Notes: a model not told the origin generated them from the sequence alone. 64,000 bases of DNA from Mesobacillus persicus (GCF_900109925.1 NZ_FOBW01000003.1:1-64000); one strand, 5' to 3'; numbered from the stretch's first letter, positions 24,154 through 35,685 are shown. Made by a program: numbers and translations.

Positions 24154-24794
24154 AAAAACAAATTGCAGGTAGACTACTAGATATTCAAGCGGTTTCGTTA
24201 AAACCGAATGATCCTTTTACATGGTCATCAGGATTGAGGTCGCCGATTTATTGTGATAATCGCCTTACTCTTTCCTATCCAAAGATTCGCAAGGAGATAG
24301 CTCAGGGGTTACAGGAATTGATTTTGACACACTTTCCTGAAGCGGAGATGGTGGCTGGAACAGCAACTGCCGGGATTCCTCATGCGGCTTGGGTAAGTGA
24401 TCTTCTTGAGTCACCGATGTGCTATGTTCGCTCAAAGGCCAAAGGTCATGGAAAAGGCAATCAAATCGAAGGTGCGGTTTTACCGGGTCAAAAGGTTGTG
24501 GTTGTTGAAGATTTAATTTCAACAGGCGGAAGCGTGATTAGTGCTGTAGAGGCGTTAAGAGAAGCTGGGTGTGAAGTTCTTGGTGCGGTTGCTATTTTTA
24601 CTTACGAGCTTGAGAAGGGGAAAGAACTGCTTCGTGAGGCGGGAGTGGAGGTTTATTCGTTAACGGATTTCACAACTCTGTCTGAGGTTGCCTGTGATCG
24701 TGAGGAAATTAGTTCTAGTGATCTTGAGAAACTTGCTGAGTGGCGGAAGGATCCGGCTGAGTGGGGAGTAACATTAATTAAAAAAGAAGCTTGA
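24150..24794 (+). CDS. pyrE: Orotate phosphoribosyltransferase
   Basis: 214-residue enzyme transferring phosphoribose from PRPP to orotate. The PRPP loop is [17 protein letters not shown] (about residues 116-132), with [16 protein letters not shown] near the N-terminus and the [16 protein letters not shown] loop. GTG 24150 is chosen: GGGAAGG is upstream, it overlaps the pyrF stop, and the protein then starts at the family N-terminus. Last gene of the pyr operon. Minor note: pyrF and pyrE are in the B. subtilis order. Confidence 0.97.
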
Positions 24795-24808
24795 TAAGGA
24801 AATGATTT

Positions 24809-24846
24809 TTGCGCCATGAGATGGAGGTTCATGGCGGTTTTTTGAT
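24809..24846 (+). terminator. Intrinsic terminator of the pyr operon
   Basis: Inverted repeat CGCCATGA / TCATGGCG followed by a run of T, just downstream of pyrE. Confidence 0.85.
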
Positions 24847-24852
24847 GGCTCA

Positions 24853-25086
24853 GATAAAACTGCACCAAGAGAGGTTGTTGGCGTAATTTTAGGGGGACTA
24901 CGAGAAAAAACTGCACCAAGAAAGGCTGTTGGCGTAATTTTAGGGGGACTACGAGAAAAAACTGCACCAAGAAAGGCTGTTGGTGTAATTTTCAGGCAAA
25001 CACCAGAAAAAACTGCACCAAGAGAGGTTGTTGACGTATTTTTTTAGGAAAACGCAGAAAAAACTAATCCAAGCGAGGACACAAGT
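24853..25086. repeat. 51-bp tandem repeat (minisatellite), about 4.5 units
   Basis: The anchor CTGCACCAAG recurs at 24860, 24911, 24962 and 25013, and a decayed version (CTAATCCAAG) at 25064, giving an exact period of 51 bp. The first three units are very similar; the last ones diverge. Because 51 is a multiple of three, the minus strand reads as a run of 17-residue repeats, but I see no Shine-Dalgarno site or conserved protein, so I treat that frame as a by-product. Located between the converging pyrE and rqcH terminators. Confidence 0.9.
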
Positions 25087-25110
25087 ACTGGTTATACTAA
25101 TCGGATTATC

Positions 25111-25160
25111 AAAAAAAAGCGTGGAACCTAATCACAAAGGATTAAGCACTCCACGCTTTG
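25111..25160 (-). terminator. Intrinsic terminator of rqcH (yloA)
   Basis: On the minus strand, AAAGCGTGGA and TCCACGCTTT form a 10-bp stem with a loop of about 24 nt followed by TTTTTTT, just after the rqcH stop. Confidence 0.8.
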
Positions 25161-25166
25161 TAAAAC

Positions 25167-26885
25167 TCAGTTCTTCCCCTCTTTTAACGCCAAGACCGCA
25201 TCCTCGTTTGGAGTCACATAAACCGTTTGCTGCTGATCATAGATGACAAAGCCTGGCTTGGCGCCAGCTGGCTTTTTAACATGACGTACCTTTGTGAAAT
25301 CGACAGGTACAGAGCTTGAATTACGAGCTTTGCTAAAATACGCTGCGAGTCCCGCTGCTTCGAGTATCGTTTGCTTGGAAGGCTCCTTGCTTCGAATAAC
25401 CACATGGGATCCAGGGATATCCTTTGTATGGAACCAGATATCATCCCTAGCTGCTGCTTTATTGGTTAGATAATCATTTTGTTTGTTGTTCTTGCCGACA
25501 AGAATTTCCGTCCCATCTGACGAGGTGTAGCGTTCTAAGACGACTTTAACTACCTGTTTCTTTTTATTTCCGCGTTTTTGCCTCTGCCTGATGTAGCCGC
25601 CTTCAACTAATTCATCTCGTATTTCCTGAATATCCTTTGGAGAGGCTGCTTCAATTTGCTGATGAAGTCCTTCGAAATAAGTAACCTCTTCGCGAGCGTG
25701 TTGAATTTGTTCTTCAACAATAATCAACGCGTTTTTCGCTTTTTGATAGCGAGTAAAATACTTTTGTGCATTTTCAGAAGGCGATTTCCTAGTATCCAAC
25801 GGGATGGTTATGCTAGCGCCGTCTTCAGAATAGTAATTCACTACACTAATTTCCTTCATCCCTTTTTCGACAGCATATAAATTAGCTGTTAATAACTCTC
25901 CATAGAGCTGGTATTTATCAGCGTTTTTTGCTTCGACTAACGTGCGTTCCAACTTTTTAATTTTTTTCTCGTTCTTATCTTTTTCATTTAAAATCAGTCG
26001 TTCTAGGTCATTGGCTTGTTGTTTGACCCGATCCCGTTCCGCTTTACCGAAATAGTAGCGGTCCAGTAATTCTCCAGTTGCCTCAAAGGACTTTACCTCT
26101 CCGTCCAAGTGCTCAAGCTGAGTGAAAGAGAAATACTCTTTCACTTTAGCCGAGATAATGGATGGTTGATAACGATGATCTTTCAGCTCAGTCATAAGCG
26201 ACAAAAAGGCTTTTGGAAGTGTTACTCGGTTTGCCAACCCGGCCCGGTAAACGATTTCCTTTGCTACCAGTGGGGAAAGACCAGCAAAACTCTGAACAAG
26301 CTGTTTATCTAAAAGACCAGCATTGAAATCGATACTGCGCAAAACCCCTTGCTCATCTACCTCAAATGGATTTTGTTTTTCCTGCGCTGGGGGCATGATG
26401 TATTCTTGTCCAGGCTGGATGGCACGATGAGTATTTACGGCAAATGAGACATGTTTGATGCTGTCAAGAATCATATTCCGTCCTTTATCAACAAGAACAA
26501 TATTGCTGTGTCGACCCATGATTTCAACAATCAGTTGTTTGTACGATAGGTCCCCAATTTCATTTCGACCTTTTACCTCAAAAATAATGATTCTGTCGAG
26601 GCCGACTTGATGAATATCCTCAATAATATACCCTTCGAGATGCTTTCGAAGCAGCATGCAAAACATCGGTGGTTCACTTGGGTTTTCATATTGTTCATTG
26701 GTTAATTGTACTCTGGCATGGTTTGGATGGGCTGAGAGTAGGAGTTTGTGATTGACGCTGCCTGCTCTGATGACCATCAGTATTTCATTTTTATATGGTT
26801 GGTGTATTTTATTTACCCGACCACCTTTTAATTTCGTGGTGAGTTCATTGGTTACCGCTCGTGTGAATAGTCCGTCAAATGACAT
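25167..26885 (-). CDS. rqcH: RqcH (YloA), Rqc2/NEMF-family ribosome quality-control factor
   Basis: 572-residue NFACT protein (older name: fibronectin-binding protein A homologue) that binds stalled 50S subunits with peptidyl-tRNA and recruits tRNA-Ala to add C-terminal Ala tails. The NFACT-N domain begins [11 protein letters not shown] and includes GRVNKIHQP; a central coiled coil (about residues 285-430) follows; the NFACT-R domain has [16 protein letters not shown] and [19 protein letters not shown]. One of only two minus-strand genes here. Its partner gene ylmH/rqcP is also in the window. Confidence 0.96.
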   Translation of the reverse strand: MSFDGLFTRAVTNELTTKLKGGRVNKIHQPYKNEILMVIRAGSVNHKLLLSAHPNHARVQLTNEQYENPSEPPMFCMLLRKHLEGYIIEDIHQVGLDRIIIFEVKGRNEIGDLSYKQLIVEIMGRHSNIVLVDKGRNMILDSIKHVSFAVNTHRAIQPGQEYIMPPAQEKQNPFEVDEQGVLRSIDFNAGLLDKQLVQSFAGLSPLVAKEIVYRAGLANRVTLPKAFLSLMTELKDHRYQPSIISAKVKEYFSFTQLEHLDGEVKSFEATGELLDRYYFGKAERDRVKQQANDLERLILNEKDKNEKKIKKLERTLVEAKNADKYQLYGELLTANLYAVEKGMKEISVVNYYSEDGASITIPLDTRKSPSENAQKYFTRYQKAKNALIIVEEQIQHAREEVTYFEGLHQQIEAASPKDIQEIRDELVEGGYIRQRQKRGNKKKQVVKVVLERYTSSDGTEILVGKNNKQNDYLTNKAAARDDIWFHTKDIPGSHVVIRSKEPSKQTILEAAGLAAYFSKARNSSSVPVDFTKVRHVKKPAGAKPGFVIYDQQQTVYVTPNEDAVLALKEGKN

Positions 26886-27011
26886 TGCAAAACATCCTTT
26901 TCATTTTCTTCTCTATCATCATAGCATTTTTTTGGACAGGGCTGAATAAGCTTTCACTAGAGTATTTACGACTGATATGAATGTCGCTGAAAGGGGAAGT
27001 GAGTTGGCCCG

Positions 27012-29702
27012 ATGAAGTTCCATGAAATGAATGAAAGAGAAATAGTTGAAGTCCTAGACACTGATTTTACAGAAGGGCTTGCAGAAAGGGAAGTAATAAA
27101 GCGCCAAAAGCAGCACGGGCTAAATGCATTGGAGGAAGGCGAAAAGCCGTCTGCCTTACTGATTTTCTTTAATCAATTTAAAGATTTTATGGTTTTGGTC
27201 CTGCTTGGAGCTACTTTGATATCGGGGCTCCTAGGCGAAGTTGTTGATGCGATTGCCATTATTGCCATTGTTGTCATCAATGCGTTCCTCGGTTTTTTTC
27301 AGGAGCGAAAAGCAGAAAGATCACTCGATGCCCTCAAAGAGCTGTCCGCTCCTCAAGTAATGGTCCTTAGGGATGGCAAATGGGGGAAAGTTCTATCTAA
27401 GGATGTTGTACCAGGAGACATAATAAAATTCTCCAGTGGTGACCGTATTGGGGCAGATGTTCGATTAATTGAAGCAAAGAGCTTAGAAATCGAGGAGTCG
27501 GCTCTTACTGGTGAATCGGTACCAGTACAAAAACATACAGACGGTTTAAGAACTCCAAACCCTGGAATTGGGGATATGGAGAATATGGCCTTTATGGGTA
27601 CGCTCGTGACAAGAGGAAATGGTGTCGGAGTTGTTGTAGCCACTGGAATGAAAACAGCAATGGGGCAAATTGCCGGATTACTGCAAAGTGCAGAAACGAT
27701 GGAGACGCCATTACAACGTCGCCTCGAGCAGCTTGGGAAAATTTTAATTACCGTCGCCTTATTACTGACAGTTCTCGTGGTTGGGGTTGGGGTCTTACAG
27801 GGCCATGATCTCTATACAATGTTCCTAGCTGGGGTCTCGCTCGCGGTAGCAGCGATTCCTGAAGGTCTACCAGCAATTGTTACGGTTGCCTTGTCGCTTG
27901 GGGTCCAAAGAATGATTAAGCAAAAGGCCATTGTTCGTAAGCTTCCTGCCGTTGAAACGCTTGGCTGTGCATCCGTTATTTGTTCCGATAAAACAGGGAC
28001 ATTAACTCAAAATAAAATGACCGTTACCCACGCTTGGAGCGGAGGGAACACATGGACGGTCGATGGGGTTGGGTATAATCCAGTAGGGGAGTTTTATTCG
28101 GAAGGGAACCAAGTGAATCCAAATAGAGTAAAACCTCTTCAACAGCTCTTAACCTTTGGAATGCTTTGTAATCATGCGAATCTGATTGAAAAAAATAGTG
28201 AAAAGGTCATTGACGGGGATCCTACCGAAGGAGCGCTTTTGGTTTCCGCAATGAAAGCAGGTTTAACAAGGGAAGGCTTATCAAATCAGTTCGAAATTGT
28301 GAATGAATTTCCATTTGACTCACAGCGGAAGATGATGAGCATAGTCGTTAAGGATAAAAATGGTCGTCAGTTTATTGTCACAAAAGGAGCCCCGGATGTC
28401 CTAATTGGCCATAGCCAATCCATCCTGTGGGAAGATAAGCAGCAGCCGTTGACGAAAGAGATGTCACAAAAGGTTCAAGGTGCGATTGATGGATTAGCTG
28501 AAAAGGCTTTAAGGACGATTGCGATCGCGTATAAGCCGTTACCAGGAAATAATATCATTTTAAGTGAAAAAGAAGCAGAAAAAGATTTAACCTTTATCGG
28601 CCTGCAGGGGATGATTGACCCGCCAAGGCCAGAGGTGAAACAGGCTGTTAAAGAATGTCGTGACGCAGGGATAAAAACCGTCATGATTACCGGGGATCAT
28701 CTGATTACCGCGAAAGCGATAGCTACTGAACTGGGGATTCTTACAAGAGGAAGTAAGGTCATGGACGGAGCAACTCTTTCTGGCCTAACGGTCGAAGAAC
28801 TGGAAGATGTTGTGGATGAAGTAACAGTCTTTGCCCGTGTGTCTCCTGAACATAAGCTTAAAATTGTGAAGGCCCTTCAAAACAAGGGGCATATTGTTGC
28901 GATGACAGGGGATGGAGTCAATGACGCTCCAGCAATTAAAGCGGCAGATATTGGGGTTGCCATGGGGATTACGGGTACCGATGTGGCGAAAGAAGCGTCG
29001 TCTCTCGTCCTCCTCGATGATAATTTTGCAACCATTAAGGCAGCAATAAAAGAAGGAAGAAATATATATGAGAACATCAGGAAATTCGTTCGTTACCTTC
29101 TAGCTTCAAATGTTGGAGAAATTCTTGTCATGCTTTTTGCAATGCTACTTGCCTTGCCATTACCGCTAGTTCCGATCCAGATTCTTTGGGTGAACTTAGT
29201 AACAGATGGTTTGCCAGCGATGGCTCTTGGACTAGACCGACCTGAGGACAATGTGATGAAGCGTGGGCCACGACATCCAAAGGAAGGGGTATTTGCGAGA
29301 GGGCTTGGCTGGAAAGTCATCTCTAGAGGGTTCTTAATTGGGATTGCTACACTGATTGCGTTTATGACTGCATATCATAAAAATCCCGACGATCTTGCCT
29401 ATGCTCAGACGGTTGCCTTTGCAACCCTTGTACTTGCACAATTGATACATGTCTTTGATTGTCGTAGTGAAAAATCAATTTTTGCACGGAATCCGTTCGG
29501 AAATAAATACTTAGTTTGGGCTGTCATTTCGTCTCTTGTCATGGTATTAGGTGTCATTTATTATCCACCACTTCAACCGATTTTCCACACGGTAAGCATT
29601 GTGCCAAAAGATTGGTTATTAATTATCGGAATGTCCGCTTTACCGACTTTTTTACTAGCTGGATCATTTTTAGCAAGTAAATCAAAGAAGAATATGATAT
29701 AA
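27012..29702 (+). CDS. yloB: P-type Ca2+-transporting ATPase (YloB-like)
   Basis: 896-residue P2A ATPase. Motifs in order: TGES (166-169, actuator), PEGLP (283-287, ion site in M4), [11 protein letters not shown] with the phosphorylated Asp326, and [21 protein letters not shown] (hinge, about 630-650). About ten membrane segments, with the C-terminal cation ATPase domain present. In B. subtilis YloB is a sporulation-expressed Ca2+ pump; the substrate here is inferred from family similarity. Its ATG is preceded by AAGGGGAAG. Ends at a clear terminator. Confidence 0.93.
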   Translation: MKFHEMNEREIVEVLDTDFTEGLAEREVIKRQKQHGLNALEEGEKPSALLIFFNQFKDFMVLVLLGATLISGLLGEVVDAIAIIAIVVINAFLGFFQERKAERSLDALKELSAPQVMVLRDGKWGKVLSKDVVPGDIIKFSSGDRIGADVRLIEAKSLEIEESALTGESVPVQKHTDGLRTPNPGIGDMENMAFMGTLVTRGNGVGVVVATGMKTAMGQIAGLLQSAETMETPLQRRLEQLGKILITVALLLTVLVVGVGVLQGHDLYTMFLAGVSLAVAAIPEGLPAIVTVALSLGVQRMIKQKAIVRKLPAVETLGCASVICSDKTGTLTQNKMTVTHAWSGGNTWTVDGVGYNPVGEFYSEGNQVNPNRVKPLQQLLTFGMLCNHANLIEKNSEKVIDGDPTEGALLVSAMKAGLTREGLSNQFEIVNEFPFDSQRKMMSIVVKDKNGRQFIVTKGAPDVLIGHSQSILWEDKQQPLTKEMSQKVQGAIDGLAEKALRTIAIAYKPLPGNNIILSEKEAEKDLTFIGLQGMIDPPRPEVKQAVKECRDAGIKTVMITGDHLITAKAIATELGILTRGSKVMDGATLSGLTVEELEDVVDEVTVFARVSPEHKLKIVKALQNKGHIVAMTGDGVNDAPAIKAADIGVAMGITGTDVAKEASSLVLLDDNFATIKAAIKEGRNIYENIRKFVRYLLASNVGEILVMLFAMLLALPLPLVPIQILWVNLVTDGLPAMALGLDRPEDNVMKRGPRHPKEGVFARGLGWKVISRGFLIGIATLIAFMTAYHKNPDDLAYAQTVAFATLVLAQLIHVFDCRSEKSIFARNPFGNKYLVWAVISSLVMVLGVIYYPPLQPIFHTVSIVPKDWLLIIGMSALPTFLLAGSFLASKSKKNMI

Positions 29703-29705
29703 TCC

Positions 29706-29742
29706 GTAAGGTAATAGAGTTGTCTCTATTGCCTTTCTTTTT
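29706..29742 (+). terminator. Intrinsic terminator of yloB
   Basis: GGTAATAGAG / CTCTATTGCC inverted repeat with a 4-nt loop, followed by a T-rich run. Confidence 0.88.
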
Positions 29743-29804
29743 TGCTGTCTTCTTTCTAAAATAGAAATGGAGAGAGCGACACTAAGAGAATGGATGTGTT
29801 ATGC

Positions 29805-30680
29805 ATGGTCGTAAGTATGACCGGCTTTGGTCGAGGTAAGATGGAAGTGGGGCAATTCGGGGTGACTGTAGAAATTAAGACGGTCAACCATCGTTTTTGT
29901 GAGTTCCATATCCGAATGCCAAACCAGCTTTTAAAGATTGAAGCCAACTTGAAAAAAAACCTCGCCACACATATTAAGAGAGGAAGAGTTGAGGTTTTTG
30001 TGACGCTTGAAGGTCAAGCGGCTGTTAACCGAGGAGTCCACATTGATTGGGAGGTCCTTGATCAATTTTTCCACTACATAACTGAAATTAAGGATAGATA
30101 TTCTTTAACCGGTGAGGTGACGCTCCAAGAGTTAGTCAGTCGGCAAGAGCTTATTCAAGTTGAAGAGAAAGAGGCTGCAAATGAAGAGTTAGAAACACTT
30201 GTGTTGCAAGCCGTTTCTCTAGCGAAGGAAGAGTTATTGCAGATGAGGCTTCTAGAGGGAAAGGCACTTGAAACGGATGTAAAAGCGAATATCCAACTTT
30301 TACAAGAGCGTGCACATAAAGTAAGACAATTTGCTCCTGTTGTTGTCGAACAATACCGTGATAGGTTGACGAAAAAAATGGCTGACTTTGTTGGTGGCCA
30401 ATTAGATGAAACACGCATTTTAACAGAAGTAGCTGTTTTTGCTGATAAGGCGGATATAAATGAGGAACTTACAAGGCTTGAGAGTCATATAGAGCAATTC
30501 TTTAAAATTCTCCTTTTACAGGAACCGATTGGTCGGAAATTAGATTTCTTACTTCAAGAAATGAATCGAGAAATTAATACCATCGGCTCAAAGGCAAATG
30601 ATTCAAAAATCGCTATGGAAGTAGTGGAAATGAAAAGTTTGCTTGAAAAGGTAAAAGAGCAGGTACAAAATATTGAGTAA
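29805..30680 (+). CDS. yloC: YicC-family endoribonuclease-like protein (YloC)
   Basis: 291-residue YicC/YloC protein; family members are reported as endoribonucleases, and yicC-type genes are often found near gmk and rpoZ as here. The N-terminal MTGFGRG and TVNHRFCEFHIRMP motifs and the C-terminal LDFLLQEMNREINTIGSKAND with VEMKSLLEKVKEQVQNIE are highly conserved. I chose ATG 29805 (MVVSMTGFG) by family alignment; starts at 29790 or 29814 remain possible because no strong Shine-Dalgarno site is visible. Confidence 0.9.
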   Translation: MVVSMTGFGRGKMEVGQFGVTVEIKTVNHRFCEFHIRMPNQLLKIEANLKKNLATHIKRGRVEVFVTLEGQAAVNRGVHIDWEVLDQFFHYITEIKDRYSLTGEVTLQELVSRQELIQVEEKEAANEELETLVLQAVSLAKEELLQMRLLEGKALETDVKANIQLLQERAHKVRQFAPVVVEQYRDRLTKKMADFVGGQLDETRILTEVAVFADKADINEELTRLESHIEQFFKILLLQEPIGRKLDFLLQEMNREINTIGSKANDSKIAMEVVEMKSLLEKVKEQVQNIE

Positions 30681-30736
30681 AGTTTAGGAAGCCTCCTATA
30701 GGGGCAAAATAAAAGAATGATATTGGGGGAGCCATC

Positions 30737-31000
30737 ATGGGGATTAAGCTTATAAATATCGGTTTTGGCAACATTGTTTCAGCCAACCGCATTATTTCAA
30801 TTGTTAGTCCAGAATCAGCACCGATTAAACGGATTATCCAAGATGCCCGGGATAGGGGTTCATTAATTGATGCAACCTATGGAAGACGTACGCGGGCAGT
30901 GATAGTTATGGATAGTGATCATGTCATTTTATCTGCCGTACAGCCGGAAACGGTGGCAGCTCGATTAAATGACCGCGATGATATATTGGATGAAGGGTAG
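30737..31000 (+). CDS. remA: RemA, DNA-binding biofilm matrix regulator
   Basis: 87-residue RemA/YlzA (DUF370) protein, a DNA-binding activator of extracellular-matrix and osmoprotection genes in B. subtilis, forming ring-shaped oligomers. The family is almost invariant, and segments such as [25 protein letters not shown] and [16 protein letters not shown] are intact. TGGGGGAG lies upstream. Located between yloC and gmk in the usual order. Confidence 0.96.
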   Translation: MGIKLINIGFGNIVSANRIISIVSPESAPIKRIIQDARDRGSLIDATYGRRTRAVIVMDSDHVILSAVQPETVAARLNDRDDILDEG

Positions 31001-31007
31001 GATTTAA

Positions 31008-31625
<618 letters not shown>

Positions 31626-31626
31626 T

Positions 31627-31854
31627 TTGTTAAATCCTTCTATTGATTCTTTGTTAACTAAGATTGATTCAAAATATTCATTAGTGTCTGTTGCAGCTAA
31701 GCGTGCAAGAAATATGCAATTGCAACAAAACCTACTCCTTGATAAATATGTCTCCCATAAATTTGTTGGCAAGGCGCTCGAGGAAATCGATGCTGATAAG
31801 CTACATTACCATACAACAGCTTCGGACCAGGATGCTTTATATGCAGCTAAATAA
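31627..31854 (+). CDS. rpoZ: RNA polymerase omega subunit
   Basis: 75-residue omega subunit that chaperones beta-prime assembly. The TTG start at 31627 gives [20 protein letters not shown], aligning with the Bacillus protein; a longer frame from 31555 lies inside gmk and is rejected. GGAGG is about 9 nt upstream, inside gmk. The conserved [11 protein letters not shown] and [11 protein letters not shown] segments are present. Its stop overlaps the terminator stem. Confidence 0.96.
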   Translation: MLNPSIDSLLTKIDSKYSLVSVAAKRARNMQLQQNLLLDKYVSHKFVGKALEEIDADKLHYHTTASDQDALYAAK

Positions 31855-31884
31855 CAACCTATTTTAGGTTGTTATTTTTTTATT
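31849..31884 (+). terminator. Intrinsic terminator after rpoZ
   Basis: AATAACAACCT / AGGTTGTTATT is an 11-bp stem with a 4-nt loop, followed by a run of T. The left arm overlaps the rpoZ stop codon. Confidence 0.92.
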
Positions 31885-32028
31885 GTTAGGAATTTATAAT
31901 TTACGCTTTTGTTCTTTACACTAGAATTTAAGATTATTTTGTAAACGATTGGTTTTAATAGGTGAAAAAAACAGCTTGTTCAATCATAATAAAAATTAGA
32001 AATAGGCGAGCAAATTGGGGGGATTAGG

Positions 32029-33240
32029 ATGCTGAACGGGAAGAAGATAGTGCTATGTGTGTCTGGGGGAATTGCGGTTTACAAAGCTGTGGCGCTTACG
32101 AGCAAATTAACGCAAGCAGGTGCTGAAGTAAAGGTTATTTTGAGCGAGTCGGCAGCCAAATTTGTTACACCTCTAACCTTTCAAGCGATGTCAAGGAATG
32201 AAGTATTTACTGATACATTTGATGAAAAAAATCCACAGGTTATTGCTCATATAGATTTAGCTGACTGGGCGGATTTAATTTTAGTTGCTCCAGCGACAGC
32301 CAATACAATTGGAAAGCTAGCTAATGGAATTGCTGACAATATGATAACGACAACAATCCTTGCTGCAACTTCGCCAGTTTGGATTGCTCCAGCGATGAAT
32401 GTTCATATGTATGACCACCCAGCTGTCAAGAAAAACATGAGCCTACTAGCTGATTTTGGTTATGAATTCATTGAACCAGGTGAAGGTTATTTAGCGTGTG
32501 GATATGTTGGAAAAGGGAGATTAGAGGAGCCAGAAACAATTGTCTCATTGCTTCAAAATCGCTTCAGTGTTCCTAATAAACGTTTAAACGGGAAAACAAT
32601 CGTGATTACGGCTGGCCCAACTAGAGAAAAAATTGATCCAGTGCGCTTTTTGACAAATCATTCAACAGGAAAAATGGGCTATGCGATTGCAACCGAAGCA
32701 AAGAAAATGGGGGCAAAAGTCTGCTTAATCAGCGGTCCCGTTGCTCTTACTCCGCCAGCTGGGATTGAAACGATACATGTTGAAAGTGCGGAAGACATGT
32801 ACCACGCGGTGCTTGATAGATTTGAATCGGCCGATGTTGTTATTAAAACCGCAGCAGTAGCTGACTACCGCCCGAAAACCAGCTATGACAGTAAGGTGAA
32901 AAAACAAGAAGGCGGGCAAATGTTAGAGTTAGAGCGAACGAAGGATATCCTTTTAGAGCTTGGTCAAAGAAAAACTCATCAAGTGTTAGTTGGCTTTGCA
33001 GCAGAGACCAATGATGTCGAGGAGTATGCACGTAAGAAATTGGCTAAGAAAAACGCTGATATGATTGTCGCGAATAATGTAACACAAGCTGGTGCTGGGT
33101 TTGGGTTTGATACAAACATCGTTACAATCTTTAAACGGGATGGAAAAGTGACAGAATTGCCATTAATGACGAAAAATGAAGTGGCTACTCAATTGTTAAC
33201 AGAGATTAGTCACGAACTTGAGAAGGACGAGCAGAAATGA
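32029..33240 (+). CDS. coaBC: Bifunctional PPC decarboxylase / PPC synthetase (CoaBC)
   Basis: 403-residue coenzyme A biosynthesis enzyme. The N-terminal CoaC flavoprotein (about residues 1-180) has AHIDLADWAD (active-site His), the PAMNVHMYDHPAV motif and the cysteine-bearing flap ACGYVGKGRL. The C-terminal CoaB domain (from about 190) has VITAGPTREKIDPVRFLTN, then HSTGKMGYAIA. Start ATG with TGGGGGGA upstream. Overlaps priA by an ATGA. Confidence 0.97.
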   Translation: MLNGKKIVLCVSGGIAVYKAVALTSKLTQAGAEVKVILSESAAKFVTPLTFQAMSRNEVFTDTFDEKNPQVIAHIDLADWADLILVAPATANTIGKLANGIADNMITTTILAATSPVWIAPAMNVHMYDHPAVKKNMSLLADFGYEFIEPGEGYLACGYVGKGRLEEPETIVSLLQNRFSVPNKRLNGKTIVITAGPTREKIDPVRFLTNHSTGKMGYAIATEAKKMGAKVCLISGPVALTPPAGIETIHVESAEDMYHAVLDRFESADVVIKTAAVADYRPKTSYDSKVKKQEGGQMLELERTKDILLELGQRKTHQVLVGFAAETNDVEEYARKKLAKKNADMIVANNVTQAGAGFGFDTNIVTIFKRDGKVTELPLMTKNEVATQLLTEISHELEKDEQK

Positions 33241-35654
33241 AGATTGCTAGTGTGATTGTGGATGTACCAGCAAAACAAACAGATAAGACATTCGATTATC
33301 TAATTCCTCAACGATTAGAAAATGTTGTTGTCCCGGGAGTTCGAGTGAATGTCCCGTTTGGGCCCCGAAATATTCAAGGGTTTGTAACAGGTATAAAAAC
33401 AGAATCAGATTTCAAAAAGCTCAAGGAAATTGTTGAACCACTGGATTTGACTCCAGTTCTAAATAAAGAGTTGCTTACACTTGGAGATTGGTTGACAGAG
33501 CATACGCTTTGTTATAAAATTTCGGCCTTTCAGGTGATGCTTCCGGCTGCTTTAAAAGCAAAGTATGAAAAGAAGGTTATTTTACCTGATGATCGTAAAC
33601 GGAATGAGTTAGAAGAGGAAATTCAGACCCTGTTTAATGGGGCTACAGAAATAGGCTGGCAAGAGGTTGTTGATAACAATCTTGTTGCACTTTTGAAGAA
33701 AGAGTCAGATAGGGGCTTGGTTGAGGTTGTTTACCAAGTAAAAGACCGATTGCGAAAGAAGCGATTAAAGCATATTAAGGCCACTTTAAATCGATCCGAG
33801 TTGCAAGTGGAAATCGACTGTCTTACACCACAGGCAAAGGGACAAAAAGTGGTGCTCGAATATTTTTTAGAGAATCATGATGATCAAGTAGACATGCGAA
33901 CCCTGCTTTCTGCAACAGGAGCTTCACAAGCAACAGTAAAAACATTGGTAAAAAAAGGTCTGCTTAGTGAAAAATATATTGAGGTTTATCGAGATCCCTA
34001 TGGTGAACGGGAATTTGCGCATCATGAGCCGTTACCACTTACTAACGCTCAAGAACAAGTAATTACCCCGATTCTTTCATCGATTGAGGATGATCGTCAT
34101 GAAGTTTTTTTGCTTTATGGAGTCACAGGGAGTGGAAAGACCGAAATCTATCTTCAATCGATTCAACGTGTACTTAATAAGGGAGAAGAAGCAATTGTTC
34201 TTGTACCTGAAATCTCGTTGACCCCACAGATGGTGAAACGATTTAAAGAACGGTTTGGGGATTTGGTAGCGGTGATGCACAGCGGACTCTCCGCTGGAGA
34301 AAAATACGATGAATGGCGGAAAATTCAGCGTCGAGAAGTAAAGGTAGTAGTGGGGGCACGTTCAGCCATTTTTGCTCCTTTTGAAAACCTTGGAATTATT
34401 ATTATTGATGAAGAACATGAGACGAGCTATAAACAGGAGGAAAACCCACGCTATCATGCCAGAGATGTTGCGATTCAACGTGCATCGACCCATGGTTGTC
34501 CAGTCGTTCTTGGTAGTGCTACCCCTTCATTAGAGTCGTTCGCAAGGGCTCAGAAGGGAGTGTATACGCTCCTTAACCTTCCAAAACGTATGAATGAACA
34601 GCCACTGCCTACAGTCGATATTGTCGATATGAGGGAAGAACTACGTGAAGGCAATCGGTCCATGTTTTCCCGGAACCTGTTTGAAAAACTTCAAGACAGG
34701 TTAGAAAAAGGGGAACAAACGGTATTGTTTCTAAATAAAAGAGGCCATTCTTCATTTGTCATGTGTCGGGATTGTGGGTTTGTCGTCAACTGTCCAAACT
34801 GTGAAATTACGCTTACCTATCATCGTTTCCAGGACCTCATGAAGTGTCATTATTGCGGACATGAAGAAAAGGTCCCAACAACTTGCCCCGAATGCACAAG
34901 TGAACACATCCGATATTTTGGAACAGGGACACAAAAAGTGGAGGAAGAGTTAACGAAGCTTTTGCCAGAGGCCCGTGTGATTCGGATGGATGTCGATACC
35001 ACTGGACGAAAAGGGTCCCACGAAAAGCTCTTGAATGCCTTTCAAGAGGGAGAAGCCGACATTTTACTAGGGACTCAAATGATTGCCAAGGGATTAGATT
35101 TCCCGAATATCACACTTGTTGGAGTTTTAAGCGCAGATACGATGCTCCATCTTCCTGACTTCCGGTCCTCGGAAAAAACGTTTCAGCTCCTAACTCAGGT
35201 GAGTGGAAGAGCCGGGCGACATGAGCTTCCAGGTGAAGTGGTGGTTCAGACGTATACTCCAGAGCATTACAGTATTGAATTAGCGGGTCCTCAAGATTAT
35301 GATCGCTTCTATAATCAGGAGATGATGGCGAGAAAAGTCCATAAGTACCCACCTTTTTATTATCTTTCATTAGTAACAGTGAGTCATGAAGAATTAATGA
35401 AGGCTGTTTCCGTTACTGAAAAAATCACTCGATTTATCTCTTCTCGGCTTTCATCGGAGGCGGTTATTCTTGGCCCTGTAGCCTCGCCAATCCCAAGGAT
35501 CAAAAATAGATATCGATATCAATGTCTGATAAAATACAAAAAGGAACCAGAACTAAGGACGTCATTAAAATCAATATTGGACCATTACCAGCAAGAAACA
35601 GCATCCGGAAGCCTGCAGATCTCAATGGATTTAAATCCTTATATTTTAATGTAA
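33237..35654 (+). CDS. priA: Primosomal protein N' (replication restart helicase PriA)
   Basis: 805-residue 3'-5' DNA helicase that loads the restart primosome at stalled forks. An N-terminal DNA-binding domain (VDVPAKQTDKTFDYLIP) and winged helix precede the helicase: Walker A GVTGSGKTEIYL (about 295-306), DEEH box, GSATPSLES, and the cysteine-rich zinc module (CRDCGFVVNCPNC, CHYCGH, CPECTS at roughly 507-560). QVSGRAGRHELPG is motif VI. Coupled to coaBC. Followed by the dispersed repeat. Confidence 0.98.
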   Translation: MKIASVIVDVPAKQTDKTFDYLIPQRLENVVVPGVRVNVPFGPRNIQGFVTGIKTESDFKKLKEIVEPLDLTPVLNKELLTLGDWLTEHTLCYKISAFQVMLPAALKAKYEKKVILPDDRKRNELEEEIQTLFNGATEIGWQEVVDNNLVALLKKESDRGLVEVVYQVKDRLRKKRLKHIKATLNRSELQVEIDCLTPQAKGQKVVLEYFLENHDDQVDMRTLLSATGASQATVKTLVKKGLLSEKYIEVYRDPYGEREFAHHEPLPLTNAQEQVITPILSSIEDDRHEVFLLYGVTGSGKTEIYLQSIQRVLNKGEEAIVLVPEISLTPQMVKRFKERFGDLVAVMHSGLSAGEKYDEWRKIQRREVKVVVGARSAIFAPFENLGIIIIDEEHETSYKQEENPRYHARDVAIQRASTHGCPVVLGSATPSLESFARAQKGVYTLLNLPKRMNEQPLPTVDIVDMREELREGNRSMFSRNLFEKLQDRLEKGEQTVLFLNKRGHSSFVMCRDCGFVVNCPNCEITLTYHRFQDLMKCHYCGHEEKVPTTCPECTSEHIRYFGTGTQKVEEELTKLLPEARVIRMDVDTTGRKGSHEKLLNAFQEGEADILLGTQMIAKGLDFPNITLVGVLSADTMLHLPDFRSSEKTFQLLTQVSGRAGRHELPGEVVVQTYTPEHYSIELAGPQDYDRFYNQEMMARKVHKYPPFYYLSLVTVSHEELMKAVSVTEKITRFISSRLSSEAVILGPVASPIPRIKNRYRYQCLIKYKKEPELRTSLKSILDHYQQETASGSLQISMDLNPYILM

Positions 35655-35685
35655 AGGTTGTTTTCTAAAAGGTTGAACAAGGAGA

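Noticed and set aside
24653-24970. Minus-strand frame encoding 17-residue repeats
   Set aside because: It is produced by the 51-bp minisatellite, runs antisense into pyrE and lacks a Shine-Dalgarno site. Kept only as a check in the repeat finding.
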